From NCBI RefSeq assembly GCF_014268505.2, contig NZ_JABWQP020000008.1, forward strand, positions 1-64,000: a stretch of 64,000 nt of DNA, written 5' to 3'. Source of the stretch: Pseudomonas khorasanensis (GTDB lineage: Bacteria > Pseudomonadota > Gammaproteobacteria > Pseudomonadales > Pseudomonadaceae). How positions within the stretch are numbered: the stretch's first letter is position 1; each line of letters begins with the position of its first letter. The notes beneath the pieces were generated by a model, which did no database searches, had not been told where the DNA came from, and worked only from the letters and a program-made list of their open reading frames with translations. Positions 48,790 through 59,110 of this stretch are shown piece after piece. The position numbers were made by a program, and so were the translations under genes.

Positions 48790-49842
48790 ATGAGTAAATT
48801 CTGGAGCCCGTTTGTCAAGGACCTGGTGCCATACGTACCGGGCGAACAGCCGAAACTGACCAGGCTGGTCAAACTCAACACCAATGAAAACCCCTACGGG
48901 CCGTCGCCAAAAGCGCTGGCGGCAATACAGGCCGAGCTCAACGACAATCTGCGTCTTTATCCGGACCCGAACAGCGATCTGCTGAAGAGCGCCGTCGCCG
49001 ATTATTACGGTGTGAAAACCAGTCGGGTATTCCTCGGCAACGGTTCGGACGAAGTGCTCGCGCACATCTTCCACGGTCTGTTCCAGCATGATCAGCCACT
49101 GCTGTTTCCAGACATTAGCTACAGCTTCTATCCGGTGTATTGCGGGTTGTACGGCATTCAGTTCGACGCGATACCGCTGGATGCGCAATTCCGGATCAAC
49201 CCGGCCGATTACGCCAAACCGAACGGCGGCATCATTTTCCCCAACCCGAACGCCCCGACCGGTTGCCTGCTGGCGCTGGACGCCATCGAGCGAACTCTGC
49301 AAGCCAGCCCGGATTCGGTCGTGGTGGTGGACGAGGCCTATATCGACTTTGGTGGCGAGACGGCGATCAGTCTGGTGGATCGTTATCCGAATCTGCTTGT
49401 GACTCAAACTTTGTCGAAATCGCGCTCACTCGCGGGTCTGCGGGTTGGCCTGGCGGTAGGGCATCCGGATCTGATCGAGGCGCTGGAGCGCATCAAGAAC
49501 AGCTTCAACTCTTATCCGCTGGATCGTCTGGCAAATGTCGGGGCGGCGGCAGCGTTTGAAGATCGCGCCTACTTCGACAAGACCTGCCGTCTGGTCATCG
49601 AGCACCGTGAATGGGTGGTCGGGCAGTTGCAGGCCAAGGGCTTCGAAGTGCTGCCTTCTGCGGCGAACTTCATCTTTGCCCGCCATCCGCAACATGACGC
49701 GGCAGGGCTGGCGGCCAAGCTTCGCGAGCAGGGCGTGATCGTGCGCCACTTCAAACAGGAGCGGATCGCGCAGTTCCTGCGGATCTCGATTGGCACACCG
49801 GAGCAGAATCAGGCGTTGATCGACGGCCTGGGCGACCTCTGA
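48790..49842 (+). CDS. hisC: Histidinol-phosphate aminotransferase HisC
   Basis: The 350-residue PLP enzyme has [37 protein letters not shown] and the PLP Lys in [16 protein letters not shown]. It converts imidazole-acetol phosphate to histidinol phosphate. ATG 48790 is preferred (GGGGGA upstream, usual [11 protein letters not shown] start); ATG 48784 overlaps the hisD stop and adds two residues. Confidence 0.95.
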   Translation: MSKFWSPFVKDLVPYVPGEQPKLTRLVKLNTNENPYGPSPKALAAIQAELNDNLRLYPDPNSDLLKSAVADYYGVKTSRVFLGNGSDEVLAHIFHGLFQHDQPLLFPDISYSFYPVYCGLYGIQFDAIPLDAQFRINPADYAKPNGGIIFPNPNAPTGCLLALDAIERTLQASPDSVVVVDEAYIDFGGETAISLVDRYPNLLVTQTLSKSRSLAGLRVGLAVGHPDLIEALERIKNSFNSYPLDRLANVGAAAAFEDRAYFDKTCRLVIEHREWVVGQLQAKGFEVLPSAANFIFARHPQHDAAGLAAKLREQGVIVRHFKQERIAQFLRISIGTPEQNQALIDGLGDL

Positions 49843-49856
49843 GCTGCACTGCTCCC

Positions 49857-49880
49857 TGTGGGAGTGAGCCTGCTCGCGAT
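49857..49880. repeat. REP element, single copy with one change
   Basis: TGTGGGAGTGAGCCTGCTCG followed by CGAT: one base differs from the core. It lies directly downstream of hisC. Confidence 0.75.
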
Positions 49881-49894
49881 AGCGGAGGGACATT

Positions 49895-49973
49895 GATCGT
49901 TCCCACGCTCCGCGTGGGAACGCAGCATGGGACGCTCTGCGTTCAGTAGCCGACGCAGGGCGTGGGAACGATC
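49895..49973. repeat. Inverted repeat of the GATCGTTCCCACGC family, short copy
   Basis: GATCGTTCCCACGCTCCGCG (left) and CAGGGCGTGGGAACGATC (right) flank GGACGCTCTGCGTTC. It is a shorter relative of the copy at 15446-15552 and lies between the convergent hisC and DUF4198 stops. Confidence 0.8.
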
Positions 49974-49988
49974 AGTCAAAAGCCCTGG

Positions 49989-50708
49989 TTATTCGTGATG
50001 CGGCTCGCCAAGGAACGTCAGTGAGGTGAACAGCCCCCGACTGTCCACATCCGCGCTGCCTTTCACCGGCACCTCAACCTGCGCCGCAATCACATTCAGT
50101 CCTTCATTACGCACCAGCACCCTGGCGCGGCCGTCCTTGTCGGTTTCGGTGCTCAAGGTGTTGGGTGCGCTGCGATAGTCGCCCACCAGCTTCACACCCG
50201 CCGCCGGTTTGCCATCGAGCAACACCCGCACCGGCAACGAATTGCCCGGGCCAACCGTGAGCGGATCGACCTCCGGCAGAATCAGCAGTTTGATCTGATC
50301 GAGCTTCGGCAACTTCGCCCCCGGCTGATAGATCGCCAGGCTGTACTTGAAGGTCTGCGTGGCCTCGGTGGCGCCCGGTACTTTGCTGCGCCCTTCATTG
50401 ACCCACTTCTTGTCCGCCGTCTGCGACCACATGCCATTGTTCAACGCCACAGCCATTACCGCCGGGGCCTTTAACGGTTTCAGGCGTGCGTGATCCGCCA
50501 GGCGCTCGACGCTGACCGGGATCATCTTGCCGCCCGCATCGTAAGCCCAGGCACCGCTGATTTTCTGCGCCTTGAAGGCGTTGTCTTCCGCGCCGTGACC
50601 GTAGACCACTTCGATGTTGCCGCGCCGTTGCTCTGTCCACAGGCCGTGGGCCGACACCTGGCCGGTGAACAGCGCAGCGATGAGCAGAAGGGATTTGCCG
50701 TGATGCAT
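49989..50708 (-). CDS. DUF4198 periplasmic protein paired with the TonB receptor
   Basis: The 239-residue protein has a signal peptide (MHHGKSLLLIAALFTGQVSA) and starts its mature part with HGLWTEQRRG, where an N-terminal His resembles metal-binding periplasmic proteins. The DUF4198 region ends with a carboxypeptidase-regulatory-like beta domain (GNSLPVRVLLDGKPAAGVKL, TDKDGRARVLV) and a HHE tail. Relatives occur near nickel/cobalt and TonB systems. It begins 12 bases after the receptor gene, so it is in the same operon. A metal or metallophore accessory role is inference. Confidence 0.75.
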   Translation of the reverse strand: MHHGKSLLLIAALFTGQVSAHGLWTEQRRGNIEVVYGHGAEDNAFKAQKISGAWAYDAGGKMIPVSVERLADHARLKPLKAPAVMAVALNNGMWSQTADKKWVNEGRSKVPGATEATQTFKYSLAIYQPGAKLPKLDQIKLLILPEVDPLTVGPGNSLPVRVLLDGKPAAGVKLVGDYRSAPNTLSTETDKDGRARVLVRNEGLNVIAAQVEVPVKGSADVDSRGLFTSLTFLGEPHHE

Positions 50709-50720
50709 GGTGACGTCCTT

Positions 50721-52826
50721 TTACAGGTTGAGTGACAGGCTGACGGTGAAGTTGCGCGGCTCGCCGGGGTTGACCCAGTAGTTGCTGTAGGAGCGCTCGT
50801 AGTATTTTTCGTCGAAGATATTGTTCAGGTTCAGGCCGACCGTGACGTTCTCGCTGGCCTTGTAATGGGCTAACAGGTCGACGGTCTGATAGGCCGGCAA
50901 CTCGAAATCGCTGCCTGACTCGCCGGAGCGATCGCCGACATAGGTGAACGCTGCACCAACGTCGGACCCGCGCAAATGGCCGTCCTGAAATTCATAAACG
51001 CCCAGCAGACTGCCGCTGCGTTTGGCCACGCCGAGGATCCGGCTGCCGGTGGGGATGGTTGCGTCACCCTTGGTCACTTCGGCGTCGATGTAGGCGAAAG
51101 CGCCGATCACGCGCACGGCGTCGGTGACTTGCCCGCTGACCTGCCAATCGAAACCCTGGCTGCGCGCCTTGCCCATGGCGCGGCTGGTGTCAGTGCCCGG
51201 ATCGAGGGCCAGGACGTTTTCCTTGTCGATATGAAAGAAGGCGAGGGTGCTGCTCACACGATCGTCGAACAGCTCGTTCTTGATCCCCACCTCATAGCCG
51301 ACGCCCTCTTCCGGATCGAAAGTTTTGCCACCGGCGTCGAGGCCGTTGTTCGGTTTGAACGAAGTCGATGCGTTGGCGAACAGGCCCGTGTTTGGAGTCA
51401 GTTGATATAGGAGGCCGGCGCGCTGGGTGAGCGCGTCGTGGCGCTGTTGGCTTTTGGCGTTACGGCTGTTGTCGTCGATGTGCTGATCGAAATGCTCGAA
51501 GCGCGCGCCGACCATCCCGCGCAGTTTGTCGGTGAAGACGATTTGGTCCTGCAGATTGACGGCGTGACTTTCGACGTGTTCGAAAAAGTCGGTCCCCGAG
51601 CGCGCGCCGTTGGGCTTCGGCTGGCCGTAGACCGGCTTATAGATATCGATGGCGTAGGGGCCGCCGGCGATGGTCGTGACGCGCTCGTTCTTGCGGTAAT
51701 TCTCGTATTCGGTGCCGACCAGCAGTTCGTGCTGCCATGGGCCGAGATCAAACAGACCGCGCAGTTCCAGTTGGGTGATGCTGTCGTGCCAACTGGTATC
51801 GCGCTCGCGCAAGCGGCGATTGACGGTCCGGCCATCGGCGTTCAACGGCCGCGCTTCGGAAGCATCGCCCCAGAGTTTGCCCTCCTTGTAATGGCTGGCA
51901 AGACGCAGTTTCCAGTTGTCGTTGAGGTGATGCTCCAGCGTCGCCTGAAGCATGTTGTTGTGGTTATCGATATCGCCGTCGTTCGGTTCGCCCAGGAAGG
52001 TCGAACGCGAAACGCCGCTCCATGTGTTGTTCGGCGCAACGACGCCGCGGTCGAACGTCGAGCTGTGACGAACGATCTCGCTTTCCACCAGCAGCGACGT
52101 GTCGGGGTTCAACTGCCAACTGATCGAGGGGGCAACAAAGACGCGCTTGCTGTCGACGTGATCGCGAAAGCTGTTGTTGTCTTCCACCGCAAAGTTGAAG
52201 CGCGAGAGCACATCGCCCTGTTCGTCGAGCGGCGTGTTGATGTCCAGTGCGGTGCGATAGCGATCCCAGCTACCGGCGCTGGTCTGCAACGTGGTGAAGG
52301 CTTCGGGCTGCGGTTTTTTGCTGACGATGTTCACCGTGCCGCCCGGATCACCGCGGCCATACAGACTGGCGGCCGGGCCTTTGAGCACTTCGATGCGTTC
52401 GATGTTGGCGGCATCCGGTGTGCTTGGATAGCCTCGATTGGCGCTGAAGCCGTCCTTGTAGAACTCCGAGGTGGTGAAGCCGCGCACGCTGTATTCGTAG
52501 AGGGTCAGGCCGCCGAAGTTATTTTGCTTCGAAACCCCGCCGGCGAAATCCAGCGCACGCTCGACGCTACTGCTGCCCAGATCCGTGAGCACACTGGCCG
52601 GTATCACGCTGATGGCTTGGGGAATGTCCCGAATCGCGGTGTCGGTTTTGGTCGCACTGGCAGAGCGCGTAGCGCGATAGCCCTGGACAGGTCCGGTGGG
52701 AGATTCGTAATCGGAGGTGACGCTGATGGCGTCGAGCTCGAGGGGCAAAGGCTCATCGGCAAAGGCGGGATCGCAGAGTAAACCGAGGGTCAGGCCCAGC
52801 AGTGAGGCCTTTTTACGAGACGACAT
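50721..52826 (-). CDS. TonB-dependent siderophore-type receptor
   Basis: The 701-residue outer-membrane receptor has a signal peptide (to about residue 24, PAFA-DE), then a plug domain (TDTAIRDIPQAISVIPASVL, IERIEVLKGPAASLYGRGDPGGTVNIVSKKP) and a 22-strand barrel ending NFTVSLSLNL. There is no N-terminal STN signalling domain, so no ECF sigma/anti-sigma pair is expected. Plug and barrel resemble FhuE/FoxA-like ferric-siderophore receptors; the ligand is unknown. ATG 52826 is at the edge of a 45-bp dyad. Neighbours hisC and algW are adjacent in P. aeruginosa, so this module looks inserted. Confidence 0.88.
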   Translation of the reverse strand: MSSRKKASLLGLTLGLLCDPAFADEPLPLELDAISVTSDYESPTGPVQGYRATRSASATKTDTAIRDIPQAISVIPASVLTDLGSSSVERALDFAGGVSKQNNFGGLTLYEYSVRGFTTSEFYKDGFSANRGYPSTPDAANIERIEVLKGPAASLYGRGDPGGTVNIVSKKPQPEAFTTLQTSAGSWDRYRTALDINTPLDEQGDVLSRFNFAVEDNNSFRDHVDSKRVFVAPSISWQLNPDTSLLVESEIVRHSSTFDRGVVAPNNTWSGVSRSTFLGEPNDGDIDNHNNMLQATLEHHLNDNWKLRLASHYKEGKLWGDASEARPLNADGRTVNRRLRERDTSWHDSITQLELRGLFDLGPWQHELLVGTEYENYRKNERVTTIAGGPYAIDIYKPVYGQPKPNGARSGTDFFEHVESHAVNLQDQIVFTDKLRGMVGARFEHFDQHIDDNSRNAKSQQRHDALTQRAGLLYQLTPNTGLFANASTSFKPNNGLDAGGKTFDPEEGVGYEVGIKNELFDDRVSSTLAFFHIDKENVLALDPGTDTSRAMGKARSQGFDWQVSGQVTDAVRVIGAFAYIDAEVTKGDATIPTGSRILGVAKRSGSLLGVYEFQDGHLRGSDVGAAFTYVGDRSGESGSDFELPAYQTVDLLAHYKASENVTVGLNLNNIFDEKYYERSYSNYWVNPGEPRNFTVSLSLNL

Positions 52827-52868
52827 GTTATGTTGTTCCAATTGTCAGAATTGAAACAATATAACATG
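52824..52868. promoter_or_regulatory. 45-bp near-perfect dyad ending on the TonB-receptor start codon
   Basis: Arms 52824-52843 and 52849-52868 are inverted copies with 18 of 20 matches around GTCAG. Each arm reads CATGTTAT(G/A)TTGTT(C/T)CAATT. The outer end of the first arm is the receptor ATG. The AT-rich arms include TATATT, a possible -10, and GTTATA-like text reminiscent of Zur sites, but the regulator cannot be named. On RNA it would fold over the ribosome site. Confidence 0.7.
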
Positions 52869-52887
52869 CCTGTTGAGAATGTCTGTT

Positions 52888-52908
52888 ATTCGCGCCACTG
52901 GCGCGAAT
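52888..52908. other. Hairpin ATTCGCGCC-ACT-GGCGCGAAT past the algW stop
   Basis: A perfect 9-bp stem lies just downstream of algW (minus strand). No T-run follows on the minus strand, so it may protect the 3' end or act as a weak terminator before the receptor promoter. Confidence 0.5.
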
Positions 52909-52913
52909 ACATT

Positions 52914-54071
<1,158 letters not shown>

Positions 54072-54126
54072 TAAGCACGTTCCTGGAAAGGTTGCAGGCG
54101 AGGTCAGACCGCCCATAATGTCGCGC

Positions 54127-54154
54127 ATTATACGAGGCCGCGCGTGCCTCTGAA
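54127..54154 (-). promoter_or_regulatory. Candidate algW promoter (TTCAGA-16-TATAAT)
   Basis: Minus strand: -35 TTCAGA at 54154-54149, 16-base spacer, consensus -10 TATAAT at 54132-54127, giving a leader of about 50 bases. Confidence 0.5.
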
Positions 54155-54175
54155 CGGGATATTTAGGAGTCTTTC

Positions 54176-54934
54176 ATGGCCGTTGCCCTCAGCACCCTCG
54201 TCGAAGAAGCCGACCGTTACCTTGCCAGTGCAAAAATTGCCGATTATTGCCCTAACGGTTTGCAGGTCGAAGGCCGTCCGCAGGTGATGCGCATCGTCAG
54301 CGGCGTCACCGCCAGCCAGGCGTTGCTCGATGCCGCCGTCGAAGCCGGGGCGGACCTGATCCTGGTGCACCACGGTTATTTCTGGAAGGGTGAAAACCCT
54401 TGCGTCACCGGCATGAAGCAGCGCAGGTTGAAGACTCTGCTCAAGCACGACATCAGTTTGCTCGCCTACCACTTGCCGCTGGATGTGCACCCCGACGTTG
54501 GCAATAACGTGCAACTGGCGCGTCAGCTCGACATTACGGTCGAGGGGCCGCTGGACCCGGTTGATCCGAAAATCGTCGGTCTCGTCGGCTCGCTCAGTGA
54601 ACCGATGACCGCGCGGGATTTCTCGCGCAAGGTGCAGGAAGTCATGGGGCGTGAACCGCTGTTGATCGAAGGCAGTGGCATGATTCGCCGGGTCGGCTGG
54701 TGCACCGGTGGTGGCCAGGGTTATATCGATCATGGCGTGGCGGCGGGCGTCGATCTGTTCATCAGCGGCGAGGCCTCGGAGCAGACCTTCCACAGCGCCC
54801 GGGAAAACGACATCAGCTTCATCGCCGCCGGCCACCACGCCACCGAGCGCTACGGCGTCCAGGCGCTGGGGGACTATCTGGCGAAGCGCTTTGCGGTTGA
54901 GCACATCTTCATCGATTGCCCTAATCCGATCTGA
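54176..54934 (+). CDS. Nif3-like dinuclear metal centre hexameric protein (YbgI family)
   Basis: The 252-residue protein has the family metal motifs: VHHGYFWKG near residue 63, LPLDVHPDVGNN and GHHATERYGVQALG near the C-terminus. It is a toroidal hexamer with two metal ions per subunit; relatives include GTP cyclohydrolase-type folds and are linked to metabolite repair, but the reaction is unsettled. AGGAG precedes the ATG. It is divergent from algW, as in P. aeruginosa. Confidence 0.9.
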   Translation: MAVALSTLVEEADRYLASAKIADYCPNGLQVEGRPQVMRIVSGVTASQALLDAAVEAGADLILVHHGYFWKGENPCVTGMKQRRLKTLLKHDISLLAYHLPLDVHPDVGNNVQLARQLDITVEGPLDPVDPKIVGLVGSLSEPMTARDFSRKVQEVMGREPLLIEGSGMIRRVGWCTGGGQGYIDHGVAAGVDLFISGEASEQTFHSARENDISFIAAGHHATERYGVQALGDYLAKRFAVEHIFIDCPNPI

Positions 54935-54950
54935 AGCGATCACCGGTTCC

Positions 54951-55039
54951 TGTGGGAGCGAGCCTGCTCGCGAATACGATTTACGCTTCAATACAGCGCT
55001 GACTGACGCACCGCTTTCGCGAGCAGGCTCGCTCCCACA
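54951..55039. repeat. REP doublet (inverted pair)
   Basis: Forward core 54951-54974 and reverse core 55016-55039, about 41 bases apart, between the Nif3-like gene and cysD. Confidence 0.85.
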
Positions 55040-55100
55040 TTGGTCTTCATTGGCCGAACTGGCAGGCATATCCATATGCTGTTTCGATCTAGTTGGCGCC

Positions 55101-55129
55101 CTGATTAGAAGAGGTCGCTGTGCTAGGAT
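55101..55129 (+). promoter_or_regulatory. Candidate cysD promoter (CTGATT-17-TAGGAT, extended -10)
   Basis: CTGATT (55101-55106) and TAGGAT (55124-55129) with TGC just before the -10 form an extended -10 promoter about 55 bases before cysD. Confidence 0.35.
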
Positions 55130-55184
55130 TCCCCGCTCGAACACGGCCCGCTGGCCGTTCATAAGAAAGCTTTCGTGAGTAGCC

Positions 55185-56102
55185 ATGGTCGACAAACTGA
55201 CGCATCTGAAACAGCTGGAGGCGGAAAGCATCCACATCATCCGCGAGGTAGCCGCCGAGTTCGATAACCCGGTGATGCTGTACTCCATCGGTAAAGACTC
55301 CGCCGTGATGCTCCACCTGGCACGCAAGGCGTTCTTCCCGGGCAAACTGCCGTTTCCGGTGATGCACGTCGACACCCGCTGGAAATTCCAGGAGATGTAC
55401 AAGTTCCGCGACAAGATGGTCGAAGAGCTGGGCCTGGACCTGATCACCCATATCAACCCGGACGGCGTGGCGCAGAACATCAACCCGTTCACCCACGGCA
55501 GCGCCAAGCACACCGACATCATGAAAACCGAAGGCCTGAAGCAGGCACTCGACAAGCATGGTTTCGACGCAGCTTTTGGTGGCGCCCGTCGCGATGAAGA
55601 GAAGTCCCGCGCCAAAGAGCGCGTGTACTCATTCCGCGACAGCAAGCACCGTTGGGATCCGAAGAACCAGCGCCCGGAACTGTGGAATGTCTACAACGGC
55701 AAGGTCAACAAGGGCGAATCCATTCGTGTATTCCCGCTGTCGAACTGGACCGAACTGGACATCTGGCAGTACATCTACCTCGAAGGCATCCCGATTGTGC
55801 CGCTGTACTTCGCCGCTGAGCGCGAAGTGATCGAGAAGAATGGCACACTGATCATGATCGACGACGAGCGCATCCTCGAGCACCTGTCCGACGAAGACAA
55901 AGCGCGCATCGTCAAAAAGAAAGTGCGTTTCCGCACCCTTGGCTGCTACCCGTTGACGGGCGCGGTGGAGTCCGAGGCCGAAAGCCTGACGGACATCATT
56001 CAGGAAATGCTCCTGACGCGAACTTCCGAGCGCCAGGGCCGGGTCATCGACCACGATGGCGCAGGCTCGATGGAAGACAAAAAACGTCAGGGTTATTTCT
56101 AA
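55185..56102 (+). CDS. cysD: Sulfate adenylyltransferase subunit 2 CysD
   Basis: The 305-residue PP-loop ATPase has [18 protein letters not shown] (PP-loop SxGKDS), [16 protein letters not shown] and the C-terminal [23 protein letters not shown], all conserved in CysD. With CysN it makes APS from sulfate and ATP. It is followed nine bases later by cysNC. Confidence 0.97.
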   Translation: MVDKLTHLKQLEAESIHIIREVAAEFDNPVMLYSIGKDSAVMLHLARKAFFPGKLPFPVMHVDTRWKFQEMYKFRDKMVEELGLDLITHINPDGVAQNINPFTHGSAKHTDIMKTEGLKQALDKHGFDAAFGGARRDEEKSRAKERVYSFRDSKHRWDPKNQRPELWNVYNGKVNKGESIRVFPLSNWTELDIWQYIYLEGIPIVPLYFAAEREVIEKNGTLIMIDDERILEHLSDEDKARIVKKKVRFRTLGCYPLTGAVESEAESLTDIIQEMLLTRTSERQGRVIDHDGAGSMEDKKRQGYF

Positions 56103-56111
56103 GGGGTTGTC

Positions 56112-58010
56112 ATGTCGCATCAATCTGATTTGATCAGCGAGGACATCCTCGCCTACCTGGGCCAGCACGAACGGAAAGAACTGCTGCGCTTTTTGACCTG
56201 CGGTAACGTCGATGACGGCAAGAGCACCCTGATCGGGCGCCTGCTGCATGACTCGAAGATGATCTACGAAGATCACCTTGAAGCGATTACCCGCGACTCA
56301 AAAAAAGTCGGCACCACCGGTGACGATATCGACCTGGCGTTGCTGGTCGACGGGCTGCAGGCCGAGCGTGAGCAGGGCATCACCATCGATGTCGCCTACC
56401 GCTATTTCTCCACCGCCAAGCGTAAATTCATCATCGCCGACACCCCCGGCCATGAGCAGTACACCCGCAACATGGCCACCGGTGCGTCCACCTGTGACCT
56501 GGCGATCATTCTGGTTGATGCCCGTTACGGCGTGCAGACCCAGACCCGCCGCCACAGCTTCATTGCTTCGTTGCTGGGCATCAAACACATCGTCGTGGCC
56601 ATCAACAAAATGGACCTGAAGGACTTCGACGAAGGTGTGTTCGAGTCGATCAAGGCCGACTACCTGAAGTTCGCCGAAGGCTTGAAGATGAAGCCGACCA
56701 GCATGCACTTCGTGCCGATGTCTGCCCTTAAAGGCGACAACGTGGTGAACAAGTCCGAGCGCTCGCCGTGGTACACCGGGCAGTCGCTGATGGAAATTCT
56801 CGAGACCGTTGAAGTGGCGGGCGATCGCAACTTCACCGACCTGCGTTTCCCGGTGCAGTACGTCAACCGGCCGAACCTGAACTTCCGTGGTTTCGCCGGC
56901 ACCCTCGCCAGCGGCATCGTGCACAAGGGCGACGAAGTCGTCGTGCTGCCGTCGGGCAAGAGCAGCCGGGTCAAATCCATCGTTACCTTCGAAGGTGAAC
57001 TGGAGCACGCCGGTCCCGGTCAGGCCGTGACGCTGACCATGGAAGATGAGATCGACATCTCCCGGGGTGACCTGTTGGTGCATGCCGACAACGTGCCGCC
57101 GGTCACCGACAGCTTTGAAGCAATGCTGGTGTGGATGGCTGAAGAGCCGATGCTGCCGGGCAAGAAATACGACATCAAACGCGCCACCAGTTACGTGCCG
57201 GGCTCCATCGCCAGCATCGTCAACAAGGTGGACGTGAACACGTTGGAAGAAGGCCCGGCGAGCGCGCTGCAGCTCAACGAAATCGGCAAGGTGAAGATCG
57301 CGCTCGACGCGCCAATCGCCCTCGACGGTTACGAGAGCAATCGCACCACCGGCGCGTTCATCGTCATTGATCGGTTGACCAACGGCACCGTTGGCGCCGG
57401 CATGATCGTCGCCCAGCCTGTGACTCACGGCACCGCCACCCATCACGGCAAACTGGCTCACGTTGCCACCGAAGAACGTGCCCAGCGTTTCGGCCAACAA
57501 CCGGCTACCGTGTTGTTCAGCGGTCTGTCGGGCGCAGGCAAGAGCACGCTGGCCTATGCGGTCGAGCGCAAGCTGTTCGACATGGGCCGTGCGGTGTTTG
57601 TGCTGGATGGGCAGAACTTGCGTCAAGACCTTAATAAAGGTTTGCCGCAGGACCGCGCCGGGCGCACCGAGAACTGGCGTCGTGCCGCACATGTGGCGCG
57701 TCAGTTCAACGAGGCGGGTCTGCTGACCCTGGCCGCGTTTGTGGCACCGAGTGCCGAAGGTCGCGAGCAGGCCAGGGATCTGATCGGCAAGGATCGCCTG
57801 CTGACGGTGTACGTGCAGGCTTCGCCGACCGTGTGCGCCGAGCGTGATCCGCAAGGTCTGTACGCCGCTGGCGGCGATAACATCCCGGGCGAATCCTTCC
57901 CTTACGACGTGCCGCTCAATGCCGATCTGGTGATCGACACTCAGTCGCTGAGTCTGGAAGAAAGCGTCAAGCAAGTGCTGGATCTGCTGCGTCAGCGTGG
58001 GGCGATATAA
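56112..58010 (+). CDS. cysNC: Fused sulfate adenylyltransferase GTPase / APS kinase CysNC
   Basis: The 632-residue fusion has a CysN GTPase domain (G1 [16 protein letters not shown]3 [18 protein letters not shown]4 AINKMDL) with EF-Tu-like barrels to about residue 440, then an APS kinase domain from about 460 (P-loop [42 protein letters not shown]). CysN couples GTP hydrolysis to APS formation and CysC phosphorylates APS to PAPS. This fusion is normal for pseudomonads. A strong terminator follows. Confidence 0.96.
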   Translation: MSHQSDLISEDILAYLGQHERKELLRFLTCGNVDDGKSTLIGRLLHDSKMIYEDHLEAITRDSKKVGTTGDDIDLALLVDGLQAEREQGITIDVAYRYFSTAKRKFIIADTPGHEQYTRNMATGASTCDLAIILVDARYGVQTQTRRHSFIASLLGIKHIVVAINKMDLKDFDEGVFESIKADYLKFAEGLKMKPTSMHFVPMSALKGDNVVNKSERSPWYTGQSLMEILETVEVAGDRNFTDLRFPVQYVNRPNLNFRGFAGTLASGIVHKGDEVVVLPSGKSSRVKSIVTFEGELEHAGPGQAVTLTMEDEIDISRGDLLVHADNVPPVTDSFEAMLVWMAEEPMLPGKKYDIKRATSYVPGSIASIVNKVDVNTLEEGPASALQLNEIGKVKIALDAPIALDGYESNRTTGAFIVIDRLTNGTVGAGMIVAQPVTHGTATHHGKLAHVATEERAQRFGQQPATVLFSGLSGAGKSTLAYAVERKLFDMGRAVFVLDGQNLRQDLNKGLPQDRAGRTENWRRAAHVARQFNEAGLLTLAAFVAPSAEGREQARDLIGKDRLLTVYVQASPTVCAERDPQGLYAAGGDNIPGESFPYDVPLNADLVIDTQSLSLEESVKQVLDLLRQRGAI

Positions 58011-58048
58011 GCAACAACAGCTGCGAGCTTTAAGCTTCAAGCTGCAAT

Positions 58049-58086
58049 AAAAAGCCCGCCGGTGAGCAATCATCGGCGGGCTTTTT
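58049..58086 (+). terminator. Intrinsic terminator of cysDNC (probably two-way)
   Basis: AAAAAGCCCGCCG (58049-58061) pairs with CGGCGGGCTTTTT (58074-58086) around 12 bases. T-runs occur on both strands, so it can also stop minus-strand transcription. Confidence 0.92.
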
Positions 58087-58109
58087 ATTGGGCGCGCTGG
58101 GATCAAAAC

Positions 58110-58199
58110 TGTGGGAGCGAGCCTGCTCGCGAATACGGTGGATCAGCTTGCATCAATGTTGATGACCTGCCGCCTTCGCGAGCAAGCTCGCTCCCACAG
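58110..58199. repeat. REP doublet (inverted pair)
   Basis: Forward core from 58110 and a reverse core with one change (CGAGCAAGCTCGC) ending at 58199, between convergent cysNC and the acyltransferase gene. Confidence 0.85.
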
Positions 58200-58204
58200 G
58201 GGGC

Positions 58205-59110
58205 TCAGTGTTTGGGCGGATATTCACTGTGCATCTGCTCCAGCAACGCATCCTTGTCCAGCCACAGCTGATTGATCCAACCCTGAAACTGCAGGCGATA
58301 TTCGCCGTCCTGGTCGTAGTTCTTGCCGATAAATTCCGGTGGAATTTTCAGCTCTTCAAAGTGCACCACCACATCCCGCACATTGCCGCACAGCAAGTCC
58401 CAAAACCCGGGACGCCCGCCCGGATAGTGGATCGTCACGTTGACGATCGACTCCAGCTGTTCGCCCATCGCGTCCAGCACAAACGCGATCCCGCCAGCCT
58501 TGGGCTTGAGCAAGTATTTGAACGGTGATTTCTGCTGAGCATGCTTGCCTTCAGTAAACCGCGTGCCTTCGACAAAGTTGAAAATCCCTACCGGGTTATG
58601 GCGAAACTTCGCGCAAGTCTTGCGTGTGGTTTCCAGGTCTTTGCCTTTCTTTTCCGGGTGCTTTTCCAGATAGGCCTTGGAGTAACGCTTCATGAACGGA
58701 AAGCCCAGCGCCCACCAGGCCAGGCCGATCACCGGCACCCAGATCAGTTCCTGCTTGAGAAAGAACTTCAGTGGCTGGATTCGACGGTTGAGCACGTATT
58801 GCAGCACCAGAATGTCGACCCAGCTCTGGTGGTTGCTGGTGATCAGATACGAGTGTTGATAATCCAGGCCTTGCAGGCCGCTGAGGTGCCAGCGTGTGCG
58901 GCGCACCAGATTCATCCAGCCCTTGTTATTGCTGATCCACGCCTCATGGGTGTGGCTCATCAGCCAGCCGGCGATGCGCTGGGTGAGGGCGAACGGCAGC
59001 GCCTTGATCAGCGCCACGCAGAACAAAAACGAGCAGAGCACAATCGTATTGAGCGCCAACAGCAGCGAAGCAATCACGCCGCGCAGCGGTGCAGGGAGAA
59101 AGTCCAGCAT
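58205..59110 (-). CDS. PlsC-like acyltransferase (YihG/YihG-related family)
   Basis: The 301-residue protein has an N-terminal membrane region (about 8-35), the catalytic HX4D motif in SNHQSWVD, a substrate-binding VEGTRFTEGK and the KPKAGGIAFVLDAM segment typical of the YihG branch. It transfers acyl chains to lysophosphatidate or a related lipid; relatives adjust fatty-acid composition. It directly follows pta (adjacent codons), so the two are co-transcribed. Confidence 0.87.
   Translation of the reverse strand: MLDFLPAPLRGVIASLLLALNTIVLCSFLFCVALIKALPFALTQRIAGWLMSHTHEAWISNNKGWMNLVRRTRWHLSGLQGLDYQHSYLITSNHQSWVDILVLQYVLNRRIQPLKFFLKQELIWVPVIGLAWWALGFPFMKRYSKAYLEKHPEKKGKDLETTRKTCAKFRHNPVGIFNFVEGTRFTEGKHAQQKSPFKYLLKPKAGGIAFVLDAMGEQLESIVNVTIHYPGGRPGFWDLLCGNVRDVVVHFEELKIPPEFIGKNYDQDGEYRLQFQGWINQLWLDKDALLEQMHSEYPPKH

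Noticed and set aside
56112-58010. CysN-CysC fusion as a novelty
   Set aside because: This fusion is well known in Pseudomonas and other proteobacteria.
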